DNA of 64,000 bases, taken from NCBI GenBank assembly GCA_023269615.1, contig JAHFSY010000016.1, positions 1 to 64,000 of the forward strand, in the 5' to 3' direction. How positions within the stretch are numbered: position 1 is the first letter of the stretch; every line of letters begins with the position of its first letter. This document shows, piece by piece, positions 18,901 through 25,474 of this stretch. The notes under the pieces were generated by a model that saw only the letters and a program-made list of their open reading frames with translations, did no database searches and had not been told where the DNA came from. A program made the translations under genes and the position numbers. Origin of the DNA: Verrucomicrobiota bacterium. GTDB lineage: Bacteria > Verrucomicrobiota > Verrucomicrobiia > JABWAM01.

Positions 18901-19366
18901 ATCTCTCCCCTTGTTGGATACCGGCCATTTAAATCCTGAACTTGGAGGCACCAACGCATTTCGTCTCAGCTCCATAGAACTGAACCGCAGAACTGCCACG
19001 ACCGGTGGGAAAATAGAGGATTTGCATGCAAGTGATACTCCCAATTTCCAATTCTTCAAATTTTTCCGACAGGATCAAAGTCCACAAGCCCTGTTTACCA
19101 AGGGCAGGTTGGATTTCAGAGACGCAGCCGCAGCGTTCAGCAGTGATTTTCCCCATTCCTACACCATCCAAGGAATCCTCCACTGGATCATGACGTTCGA
19201 GTTGGAATTTAAAAACGGTAAGTGGAAGGACAAGAAATCTGAGGTGAAATCGGATACCGATACCATTGACACAACAGGATTTCCGTCATCGGCTTCCGAT
19301 GCGGGCATCATCACGATTCCACCTAGAACATTTAAAGCAATCAAAGAGGATTGGGTAGACCCATAA
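15911..19366 (+). CDS. Membrane-anchored or secreted protein with FGE/SUMF1-like and Ig-like domains
   Basis: Start at ATG 15911 gives 1151 residues with an N-terminal membrane segment (residues 22-42, GVLVLVAMVFLMVGVIAPVF). Residues about 95-320 form a formylglycine-generating-enzyme-like domain, with FISAFYISDAIPNELYE, CWTEDWMGPY and VLRGGTWWC ending DDRIGFRVVRD. Only one of the two catalytic cysteines of true FGEs seems to have a counterpart, so enzyme activity is doubtful. The C-terminal half contains bacterial Ig-like repeats. The one at about 675-780 (VTDGEVKWEAPA, TGEIKATGQNLKDP) is nearly duplicated at 20050-20340. It is the first of four closely spaced + strand genes. Confidence 0.7.
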   Translation: MKIIRFIQRRMTVEDAKSPLGVLVLVAMVFLMVGVIAPVFSHPPSLPVPVPIVAQYTLPGDLVEVTDSPFSGIDPITHLPSVVETRSSKLRLYLVPPGIFMAGSNTGDQDERFGGQSTPAPVFISAFYISDAIPNELYERHDPSHRHHRGSYSGGNHADQLPATRVTWKQADSFMSWLAETEGVSTNAFRKPREMEYEKASHGGLDCCFPWGESVPASIKALYSPDRAIGVEEGEACGYGLHSPTANVFCWTEDWMGPYPNTLAALVNPRGPPTGKRKVLRGGTWWCYNLSFRCADRWEAFPDLADDRIGFRVVRDLPVPADMPVWTGRPSLAPRTATRLASLAVANISSNFCIEEAYRALQQRAQLVGFTRTWPDGSAGPAGEYPPNGFYCEDLANDPVPGTVATNLVQALYNQLSTEEMLESFVKDPGEVLLSHSTNSVPSITGLDTNNYLAPFHALADFIPELKTIPVTLPGVGITSVSGGPLTNMESRLVPGVPIFFPSCDLLTNAVTQAWLNTNWTHFAANAIGVHANIIVDQPVLTPPGPGMWRGNMKVVRGRLGRNLAVYPAGNWPVYASVSGTNTPNATPFPVDGQLHALGENALGGQIWVSSAKFADVGDTPPVFECIPTPTMVGKFFSFTGWDLGGAAAITFSFTNNVTGECQGCQGGPKIVFTNPSTTNLVTCVGITNILECVVSNGMTVVTDGEVKWEAPAALGSFSNNVDTVTLNAQGKARTAWIGTAPGTGEIKATGQNLKDPSDHTTALANVTTNIVATVVTFDGIKATLGGTNFVSMSSSTNFTANAPMAIPKKAGTFDLDVIGLNPDTTDTRKLIKFETTPKRNPQDVLAGNPPVLTPNATDSLKATLGTDAQGSFNVVAYCDVNKNGSRDPGEQFKILNVAIVRITLQQPPNQKTITTANKKLVVTPIKAGTIDALSVDVDPADQVAIFYDSPVLLEGGGSDKLIGVDHVTVGAIGSLTNDTRSVTYDNASLFRFKYDPSLPLLDTGHLNPELGGTNAFRLSSIELNRRTATTGGKIEDLHASDTPNFQFFKFFRQDQSPQALFTKGRLDFRDAAAAFSSDFPHSYTIQGILHWIMTFELEFKNGKWKDKKSEVKSDTDTIDTTGFPSSASDAGIITIPPRTFKAIKEDWVDP

Positions 19367-19367
19367 T

Positions 19368-20039
19368 ATGAGACGTTTGTTGACATTGGTTATTATTGCC
19401 TTCTACGGCTGTGGCTTTCATGCTGCCGGGGAAAACATCACACCGAAACGCAGGGATGCCAAAGAGGTTGGCCTTTACAGATACCTCTTGGGACATGGCT
19501 TATTCAAGGCGTTCGAGGAAGGTGCCGAAGTATATTTGTGTCGGGTCAAGGATTACGTTTCAATTTCAAAGGAGAAGCATCCTGAGGAACTTGAACGGGT
19601 CAGCGATGAAACAGGGAGGGTCACACTCGAAGTAGTCAAAAAAATCCGAGGTCAGCAAGACAATCCTTTCTTGGTGCCTTTCGTTTTTAGGTCACACAAA
19701 TCGCGGATGTTCGATTACGATGGGAGGGATCTCTGGCCGGATGCCGAGGAACTCAAAGGGAAGTTGCTTTTGTGTGTTATCGTGCCCACAGCATATGACC
19801 CTGTTGTTGGCAACGATCCAGCCTTCTATGGGGCGGTGATCATCGTCGTGGAAGTGAAAGATGAGAAGGACGCGAAGGTATCGGAGATCAAGGCCATTTG
19901 CGACTTGCATGACATCAAGGATGCTGGGAAGCGCAAGGAAGCCATCCTGAAGGCAGTTGCTGATGAACGGTTTTGGATACAGCAATATGCCAAGGATGCG
20001 GTCAAGGTGTTGGGGCTGGATGAGAAAAAGAAAAAATAA
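19368..20039 (+). CDS. Secreted protein of unknown function
   Basis: Starts two bases after the preceding stop. Its 223 residues begin with a signal peptide (MRRLLTLVIIAFYGCGFHAAG). The mature part is mixed alpha/beta, with a strand-rich centre (DETGRVTLEVVKKIRG, LKGKLLLCVIVPTA) and a charged helical tail ending EKKKK. No family is recognised. The reading frame continues past the TAA at 20037-20039 straight into the Ig-like sequence of the next gene, with no frame change, so the two could be remnants of one longer gene or be joined by readthrough. Confidence 0.7.
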   Translation: MRRLLTLVIIAFYGCGFHAAGENITPKRRDAKEVGLYRYLLGHGLFKAFEEGAEVYLCRVKDYVSISKEKHPEELERVSDETGRVTLEVVKKIRGQQDNPFLVPFVFRSHKSRMFDYDGRDLWPDAEELKGKLLLCVIVPTAYDPVVGNDPAFYGAVIIVVEVKDEKDAKVSEIKAICDLHDIKDAGKRKEAILKAVADERFWIQQYAKDAVKVLGLDEKKKK

Positions 20040-20069
20040 TCAGGCAACAGAACGAACCTGACGACGTGC

Positions 20070-21800
20070 GTGGGAACCACCAATATACTTGAATGCGCTG
20101 TCACGCTTGGAACCGCCAAAGTCACCGACGGCGAGGTGAAATGGGAAGCACCCGCCGGCCTCGGCTCGTTCTCCAACAACGTGGACACCGTGACCTTGGA
20201 CGCGCAGGGGAAGGCGAGGACGGCATGGATCGCCACAGCGCCCGGCACGGGTGAAATCAAAGCCACGGGGCAGAATCTCAAAGATCCGGCTGACCACACC
20301 ACGGCGCTTGCCAACGTCACGACGAATATCACCGTGCAGGTTGTGAACGTGGATTCGGTTGAATTTGAAACGTTCGACGATAACACTCCTTTGGATGGCA
20401 ATGATGGCGGTGTTGGAAAGCGCATTTTCCCCGACAAAAAAACTTTTGATGATGCGGACGCTCCGAAGCGGAAAAAGGTGAAGGTCAAGGCAAGAATCAC
20501 TCCTGCCATTGCCGGAATTTCGGTTTACTTCAAATCGTTTGACGTGGATGACGCCACTCCAATCGCCATTGATCCAGACAGCGTGATTGATGGCAATGGT
20601 TTGAATGGTGATGATAACAATGGTTCTCCCAAGCCCGGTTCTCTCAGCGCACAATCGGCAACGACCGGCACCAACGGAGTGGCTACTGTGGAATTGACCG
20701 TCACAATGCAGCCCGGGAACAATTTTCGCGTTGCGGCCGCTTGCAGGTCGGAGGATTTGACCCCCCTTGTCGTGGATGATTCATCGCCCAATTTTTACGT
20801 GCCAGGAAACAATAATCAGGTCAGCCGTTTTGCTGGAAAATTGAGCGACATGTTGACCGTATGGAGGAGATTATGGCTTGAGTTTGACTCCATGGGGCCA
20901 CCCCCGGCCTCTTTTTCTCAACTACGAATAGGCGAGGAAATCAATCACGATGAAGGGGTGATCACCCAAGTGAAAGAGGTTAAGAAGAAGAAAAAGGATG
21001 GTCCGGTACCAGCTCAAACGCTTCTCACGGTGTTCGTGCTACACAGACCTCCAAATTTAATTGGCCGATTGTCGGACGATGAAAATCGGTTTGAAAATGG
21101 GAGGATTGATATCCAAGGCATCGGCTCATTCACCGTGGTGCATAGCTCGAACTTCAAAGATTACTCGGAAGTTTTGGTAAACGGCGCTGTCGGAAAGGAG
21201 GCTCGGAACAAGGATCTCAAGATTTACGATGATGATGTTGTAACCGTTCGAAATAGAGCTCCGTACCAGCTTCCGTATGAATTATCTGGAGGGACGCTAA
21301 TCACATCCGCGTTTGCCGATTCATATATTTTGCCGGTGAAACTTCCTTCCTCTTTCGTTCAGAAGGATGTCTTGTTTAAGAGAAATCTGGTTTTGGGCCC
21401 GTTCGGTCTTGGAAGTTGGTTCGATGCTGTCCACGAAAAGCTGACCCCACCGGACACCACCGAGGATTTTTGGAAGGCAACTTGTGTGGCAGCCTGGCAA
21501 GGGCCCGTTTCCACAGATGCTGATCCGGATTCGGACGATCCGATTGTATTTGGCCAGTCCGATCCATCGCTGCTCTTCCCTGAAAATCTGAGCGCTATCT
21601 ACATTGAAACAATTCGCGAGTCTGAAGCCTTCGTGCCACAACCTCGAATTCAGGAGGAGCACGTCGTAGTTCACGAAATCGGCCATCAAGGTGGTGGCGA
21701 GCATGAAGACGGGGGAATAATGGCAGAAGGAGCGCCGATCGACGAAAATAGCTTTAAAGATAAGACGATCAAACGTTTCAGGTTGAATCCAAAATACTAG
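20070..21800 (+). CDS. Probable 5'-truncated Ig-like protein with metzincin-type zinc motif
   Basis: The first usable start is GTG 20070, but similarity to the Ig-like domain of the 15911 gene already begins at 20046, directly after the upstream stop. The protein therefore lacks its own signal peptide and looks truncated. Residues 1-95 repeat that Ig-like domain almost word for word. Further beta-rich regions follow. Near the end is HEIGHQGGGEH (residues 535-545) then GGIM (548-551), matching the HExxHxxGxxH plus Met-turn signature of metzincin metalloproteases. The rest of the catalytic domain is not recognisable. It may be exported only if joined to the 19368 product, or may be decaying. 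Confidence 0.65.
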   Translation: MGTTNILECAVTLGTAKVTDGEVKWEAPAGLGSFSNNVDTVTLDAQGKARTAWIATAPGTGEIKATGQNLKDPADHTTALANVTTNITVQVVNVDSVEFETFDDNTPLDGNDGGVGKRIFPDKKTFDDADAPKRKKVKVKARITPAIAGISVYFKSFDVDDATPIAIDPDSVIDGNGLNGDDNNGSPKPGSLSAQSATTGTNGVATVELTVTMQPGNNFRVAAACRSEDLTPLVVDDSSPNFYVPGNNNQVSRFAGKLSDMLTVWRRLWLEFDSMGPPPASFSQLRIGEEINHDEGVITQVKEVKKKKKDGPVPAQTLLTVFVLHRPPNLIGRLSDDENRFENGRIDIQGIGSFTVVHSSNFKDYSEVLVNGAVGKEARNKDLKIYDDDVVTVRNRAPYQLPYELSGGTLITSAFADSYILPVKLPSSFVQKDVLFKRNLVLGPFGLGSWFDAVHEKLTPPDTTEDFWKATCVAAWQGPVSTDADPDSDDPIVFGQSDPSLLFPENLSAIYIETIRESEAFVPQPRIQEEHVVVHEIGHQGGGEHEDGGIMAEGAPIDENSFKDKTIKRFRLNPKY

Positions 21801-21805
21801 CCTTT

Positions 21806-22351
21806 ATGAGTAGGTTTTTTAGTTTCAGACCAATATTTTGGGCCGTGCTCACTGTACTGTCGGTCTGTCTTCTCTTGCTGCTGTGCAGAGTCGGTGGTGC
21901 CAAAAACGACGAGCCACTCGCGAGACAACCAAGAGAAATCGATCCAAAAAATATTGAGCGTGGCATCTCAAAAGTGGAGATAATAATGAACGTCACCTTG
22001 GTGGCATTGGATCAATATCGAGACGAATTCAAGGAAATACCAGGGAAAGACAATAAGACCATTACGGGTGCCCTTTTGGGAAAAAATCCAAAAAAAATGA
22101 TTTTCTTAAATTTGAAACCTAGCGAAACGAATGAAAATGGAGAGATAATCGACACTTGGAAAACGCCTTACCAATTCGTCATGACGGATGACGGCAACGG
22201 TGCTTTCGAGATAAAATCCGCAGGCCCGGATTGCATATTTGGAACCTCGGACGACAAGCGCAAAATTGGAAAGAAGCGCGAGAAGGACACGGAGGCGAAG
22301 CCTGACGCCAAGGATCACGGCAACACTTCGACGAAGACGAACAAGCCCTGA
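21806..22351 (+). CDS. Signal-anchored protein with GspG-like C-terminal domain
   Basis: The 181-residue protein has one N-terminal hydrophobic helix (residues 9-30) but no prepilin cleavage motif (no G/A-F-T/S-L-x-E). The middle and C-terminus nevertheless look like a major pseudopilin of type II secretion. A helix (ISKVEIIMNVTLVALDQYRD) precedes IDTWKTPYQF and FEIKSAGPDCIFGTSDD, the place where GspG binds calcium. The tail is rich in Lys, Asp and Glu. It begins five bases after the metzincin-like gene and closes this four-gene run. It may be a membrane-anchored pseudopilin derivative. Confidence 0.65.
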   Translation: MSRFFSFRPIFWAVLTVLSVCLLLLLCRVGGAKNDEPLARQPREIDPKNIERGISKVEIIMNVTLVALDQYRDEFKEIPGKDNKTITGALLGKNPKKMIFLNLKPSETNENGEIIDTWKTPYQFVMTDDGNGAFEIKSAGPDCIFGTSDDKRKIGKKREKDTEAKPDAKDHGNTSTKTNKP

Positions 22352-22748
22352 CGCTCGCTGCGGCTCGCTTGCTACCGCCTCGCGCCCGCTCGTTGGCTGG
22401 CTCCCAAAGGAAATCCAGAACACGCGGCGACCCTTTTTTTGCACACCCTGCCGAGTGCTCCTGCGCCCCGATCCCATCGGGGCTTCGTCGCGCAGGCTCC
22501 CGCCGTGCCCACGGCGGCCGCACGCATGGCCCATGCGTGCTTGCAGCCCTCGGCCTTCCGCGCGCCCGTATCGCGTGCGCGGGTATGGCCTCCGTCTGAC
22601 GCCCGCTTATGCGGCGCAACGCGGCCATCCCAGGCGCTTCATTAAAGGCGTCAATCCAATTATTAACACATTGACAGGCATACTGAAGATCTCGGGTACT
22701 TGTAAGAAATATACTTGTACAATTGATATAATATAGTAGTGTAGATGT
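22352..22748. other. Non-coding, hairpin-rich intergenic region
   Basis: No convincing gene is seen in these 397 bases. The first 270 are very GC-rich and contain five consecutive hairpins: 22466-22482 (CCCCGAT/ATCGGGG), 22500-22517 (CCGCCGTG/CACGGCGG), 22520-22540 (GCACGCATG/CATGCGTGC), 22558-22582 (CCGCGC/GCGCGG) and 22603-22614 (CCGC/GCGG). The last 80 bases switch abruptly to AT-rich sequence that carries the promoter of the antitoxin gene. Structured RNA, a mobile-element remnant or a terminator array are all possible. Confidence 0.5.
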
Positions 22749-22773
22749 ATGACGTACTCTACGCTTACAAGTA
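22697..22773 (+). promoter_or_regulatory. Promoter -10 and repeated TACTTGTA operator of the AbrB gene
   Basis: A perfect -10 hexamer TATAAT lies at 22727-22732, 17 bases before the ATG; no good -35 is seen. TACTTGTA occurs at 22697-22704 and again at 22712-22719. Its inverted form CTTACAAGTA is at 22764-22773, inside the first codons. Repeated sites around the promoter fit autoregulation by the AbrB-type antitoxin, as is known for such families. The operator role is inferred. Confidence 0.5.
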
Positions 22774-23006
22774 AGGGACGAATCACGATCCCTCTTGAAA
22801 TTCGAAAGGCGCTCGATCTCAAAGCCCGCCAGCGGCTTGTTTGCGAGCTCAAAGGCGACGAAGTGATCCCGAAGGCGGAAACGGGGAGCGTTTTGGCTTT
22901 TTGTGGCTGCCTCAAGAGCGATCGTCCGCCGCCGGGCAAGAAAGCAATCCGGGAGGTCGTCCACAGGGCGGTCGCTGAAAATGCGGTGGAGGAGGGGCGG
23001 CGGTGA
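22749..23006 (+). CDS. AbrB/SpoVT-type antitoxin
   Basis: The 85-residue protein opens with the swapped-hairpin DNA-binding fold of AbrB-family antitoxins: STLTSKGRITIPLEIRKALDL followed by RLVCELKGDEVIPK (compare VTIPKEIR in the family). The C-terminal part (about residues 45-85) would hold the partner toxin. Its TGA overlaps the GTG of the toxin remnant (GTGA at 23003-23006), the usual coupling in VapBC-like pairs. Because the toxin gene is disrupted, this antitoxin is now probably an orphan that could still regulate itself or counter related toxins. Confidence 0.85.
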   Translation: MTYSTLTSKGRITIPLEIRKALDLKARQRLVCELKGDEVIPKAETGSVLAFCGCLKSDRPPPGKKAIREVVHRAVAENAVEEGRR

Positions 23007-23168
23007 CCTCCAAACACTACCTGCTCGACGCCAATGTTCTCCTTCGTTTTTTCACGGGTGATCTATCTGGCGGCTGCGGCCGCTGACATTCAGATTCCCG
23101 TGGCTTCGTTTGATCGCGACCTGGACAAATTCAAAGACATCTCGCGTTTCGAACCGAAATCCCGCTGA
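23003..23168 (+). pseudogene. PIN-domain toxin remnant with internal deletion
   Basis: From GTG 23003 the reading frame gives the start of a PIN toxin (YLLDANVLLRFFTGD, with the first catalytic Asp), then runs out of frame to a stop at 23084-23086. From 23061 another frame gives the end of the same family (AAADIQIPVASFDRDLDKFK, then ISRFEP) up to the TGA at 23166-23168. About 70-80 central codons, including the other catalytic acidic residues, appear deleted at about 23060. The gene cannot make active toxin. Confidence 0.8.
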
Positions 23169-23203
23169 CTTTCAGCGCGGGGGAAAACTGTTGATATTTT
23201 TCC

Positions 23204-23878
23204 TTACAGCACGCCGTATTTTTTGTAGGCTGCAACCGCCTTCATGCCACCGCGGATTGCGTCGCGGGTGATGTTTTCCTCGTAAACTTTCTTCCACGCC
23301 CGCGCGATCGCTTCTTTCTCCACGGCTTGCGGGACGACGACGATGCCGTCCACGTCGGCGATGACCAGGTCGCCGGGACAAAACCGGACGCCGGCGATTT
23401 CCACCGGCACGTCAATGTCAATCACGCGCTGGCGGTTCATGCTGTCGTAGAGGCAGGTACCGCGGGCAAACACGGGAAACTTCATGGCGGTCATCTTGGC
23501 GACGTCGCGAACCGCGCCGTCCACGATGGTGCCAACGCAGCCGCTGTTGCGCGCGGCAGTCGAGAGCAGTTCACCCCAGATGCCGGAGCGGTCCGAGCCG
23601 TTTGCTGCGGCGATCAACACGTCGTCGGGACGGCACGAGTCCAGCGCGACGAGTTCGAGTTCGTAGGGCTTCGGATCCTTGTGGGCCATGTCCGTCCAGA
23701 GAGTCGTCTTGCAGCGGCCCACGAGCTTGTGGATGCCGGTTTGGGGTTTCAACTGGACCAGCGGCGATTGGTTGCGGAACCCGAGGCCGTCCAGTGCATC
23801 GCAGACCACCGCGCTATAGAGGGAGCGGCGCATCATGGAGAGGGTGATTGTCTTGGGAATGGCGCGACGAGTTGTCAT
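23204..23878 (-). CDS. RraA-like/4-hydroxy-4-methyl-2-oxoglutarate aldolase family protein
   Basis: The start at 23878 is preceded by AAGGAG on the coding strand and gives 224 residues, normal for the family. The RraA fold is shown by SAVVCDALDGLGFRN near the N-terminus, by GELLSTAARNSGCVGTIVDG followed by AVRD (the conserved Gly and Arg-Asp that bind pyruvate and metal), and by PGDLVIADVDGIVVVPQ. Such proteins are metal-dependent aldolases/decarboxylases for 4-hydroxy-2-oxo acids, or inhibitors of RNase E. The conserved RD pair favours the enzyme. It faces the toxin remnant across 35 bases, and its upstream neighbour at 23892 lies 13 bases away. Confidence 0.85.
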   Translation of the reverse strand: MTTRRAIPKTITLSMMRRSLYSAVVCDALDGLGFRNQSPLVQLKPQTGIHKLVGRCKTTLWTDMAHKDPKPYELELVALDSCRPDDVLIAAANGSDRSGIWGELLSTAARNSGCVGTIVDGAVRDVAKMTAMKFPVFARGTCLYDSMNRQRVIDIDVPVEIAGVRFCPGDLVIADVDGIVVVPQAVEKEAIARAWKKVYEENITRDAIRGGMKAVAAYKKYGVL

Positions 23879-23891
23879 GGGGTCTCCTTGG

Positions 23892-25241
23892 TCATGGGGT
23901 TGCGGCGGGCGTGGCTGGTGCGGTGGTCTTTGCTTTTGCGGGTTTTTGTGGCACCGGGGCCTTGGCGGTTTCCAGAATCCCATCGTGGTATTCGATGACG
24001 TGTCCCTGTCGGATGAGCCAGTGCAAATCCTGGAGCAGAGGGGAGGAGGAGTCGGCATCGGTCGGCGTGGAGTTTACTCCTGCTGGAGCGAGGGACTCGA
24101 GAAGGGCTTTGCGGTTTTTTCCTGGATGGTTTTTGACGAATTCGAGGATGGCAAAAATATTTTTCGACACGTTGTTGACGTCGGCCACGAGCGCCTTGGG
24201 GCGGGCGACGCCAACGAATTGCATGCCTTTTCTGGCCTTGAAGATGTGGAGGCCCAGATGGCTGAACTGAGCGCGGAGGCGGTTGGCCAGGTTGAGAGGG
24301 AAACGATTTTCCTCCTCCCATGACTGGCGCACGGCGGATTTCAATCCGGCAGCGTCCGACTGCATGATGACCGTTCCATCGACGACCATATCCTTTTTAG
24401 ACTTTGCTGCGGTCTCCAGGTGTTTTTCCCGGAAATGTCGTTCCAAGTCAGACAGGGACTGGAGCGTTGCGGGTTCGGCTGACTGGAGGCAGAGGTAGGT
24501 GTTTTTGGAGGAGGACTGTTCCTGCCATTTCTTGACCGCTTCCGGATCGTGAACGGTTCGGATACTGTTTTTGAAACGTTCGAAGGAGAGGTGGCTGAAC
24601 TGGGCCTTGTACAACTGCATGAGGCTGGCCTGGTAGGCGTGGTGATTGGTGGGGCCAAGGATTGCGCCATTCAAATCACAGCGTGCGACGGAGGTAAAAT
24701 TTCCCTTGGGCGGTTCCACGGCCACGCGCTCCTCCTTGTAGAAATTGTCGCGATGCTTGCGCAGGACGTGCTGGACCAGTTCTGCTTCATTCAGGGCGAG
24801 TCCATCGCAGAGGGAGCACTGGAAGATGGGTGTGGATTTTGAGACCAGTTGAGCACGGTATCTTTCGGGTTTCTCCAGGAACATCTTCGCGAGGCTGAAG
24901 AGCGGGTACGTGCGGGCAGAGGACTTGATCTGGTCGGCGACTGACGCGAAGGCCCGGGCCTCGGGCAGGAACGACACATGGATATCGATCGGTGGCGGGG
25001 CAGGGGGGCGAGGGGCGGTTCTTGCGTACGGTTCGCGCTGGCGCCGGCGGTCACCGCCTTCGCGCGAGGAGGATCTCTGCGGAGTGCGTCCCTGATCGCG
25101 ATGGTCGCGTCGGCCGGTCCCGCGCCCGCCTTCTTTCCGGGGCGGCTCGAATGAGTCCGAAACAGGCGGGTGACCCGACGGCTGGCGCGCCCAGTCCGGC
25201 AGAAATTCGAGATTGATGATGGGGGCGGGTGACGTGCTCAT
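23892..25241 (-). CDS. Conserved-type protein with C2H2-like zinc finger
   Basis: Function unknown. Residues 20-85 are low-complexity, rich in Arg, Gly, Ser, Glu and Pro, resembling RNA-binding disordered tails. Next comes CSLCDGLALNEAELVQHVLRKH (split here as CSLC...HVLRKH, about residues 141-162), a Cys2-His2 zinc-finger pattern. A second possible finger is at about 255-280 (YLCLQSAEPATLQSLSDLERHF, ending REKH). The end (about 365-415) resembles a small winged helix, and the tail is Ala/Pro/Lys-rich. A nucleic-acid-binding role is inferred. It precedes the RraA-like gene by 13 bases. Confidence 0.65.
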   Translation of the reverse strand: MSTSPAPIINLEFLPDWARQPSGHPPVSDSFEPPRKEGGRGTGRRDHRDQGRTPQRSSSREGGDRRRQREPYARTAPRPPAPPPIDIHVSFLPEARAFASVADQIKSSARTYPLFSLAKMFLEKPERYRAQLVSKSTPIFQCSLCDGLALNEAELVQHVLRKHRDNFYKEERVAVEPPKGNFTSVARCDLNGAILGPTNHHAYQASLMQLYKAQFSHLSFERFKNSIRTVHDPEAVKKWQEQSSSKNTYLCLQSAEPATLQSLSDLERHFREKHLETAAKSKKDMVVDGTVIMQSDAAGLKSAVRQSWEEENRFPLNLANRLRAQFSHLGLHIFKARKGMQFVGVARPKALVADVNNVSKNIFAILEFVKNHPGKNRKALLESLAPAGVNSTPTDADSSSPLLQDLHWLIRQGHVIEYHDGILETAKAPVPQKPAKAKTTAPATPAATP

Positions 25242-25337
25242 GGATGACTCGGCGTGTCGATAACTCTCAAAGCTGGCTGCAGTTTATGCAATTCAAAAAG
25301 CGCACACGGGAGAGCGGTCAGCGATTCGAATTTCGAG

Positions 25338-25397
25338 GTAGGGACGGACCGCTGGGCCGTCCGCTGCGCAACGGCGCGCCCGGCGGTCACGCCCTAC
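25338..25397. repeat. REP pair, family GTAGGG (second copy)
   Basis: Same layout and length as 55-114: GTAG at 25338-25341, CTAC at 25394-25397. The left stem is GGACGG/CCGTCC around ACCGCTGGG; the right stem contains a G-T wobble (GGCGTG/CGCGCC). About 55 bases of sequence after CTAC also resemble the sequence after the first copy (TTCCGGA-CGCTCT), so the duplicated unit is larger than the palindromes. Confidence 0.75.
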
Positions 25398-25474
25398 CAT
25401 CTGCGATGCAACCTGCTTTCCGGACACGCTCTCAAGCTTGCAAGCTGCGTGTCCTGTTGCTAATGTCCATCAAT

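Noticed and set aside
22461-22620. Integron attC sites or a CRISPR array
   Set aside because: The hairpins have different sequences and no attC core (GTTRRRY) or regular repeat-spacer spacing.
22671-22676. TTGACA as a -35 box for the AbrB gene
   Set aside because: The distance to the only good -10 (22727) is 50 bases, and no -10 occurs at the right spacing after it.
22239-22736. 165-codon open frame over the hairpin array
   Set aside because: The translation is Arg/Pro-rich and reflects the GC-rich palindromes; no start signal or domain is seen, so the stretch is treated as non-coding.
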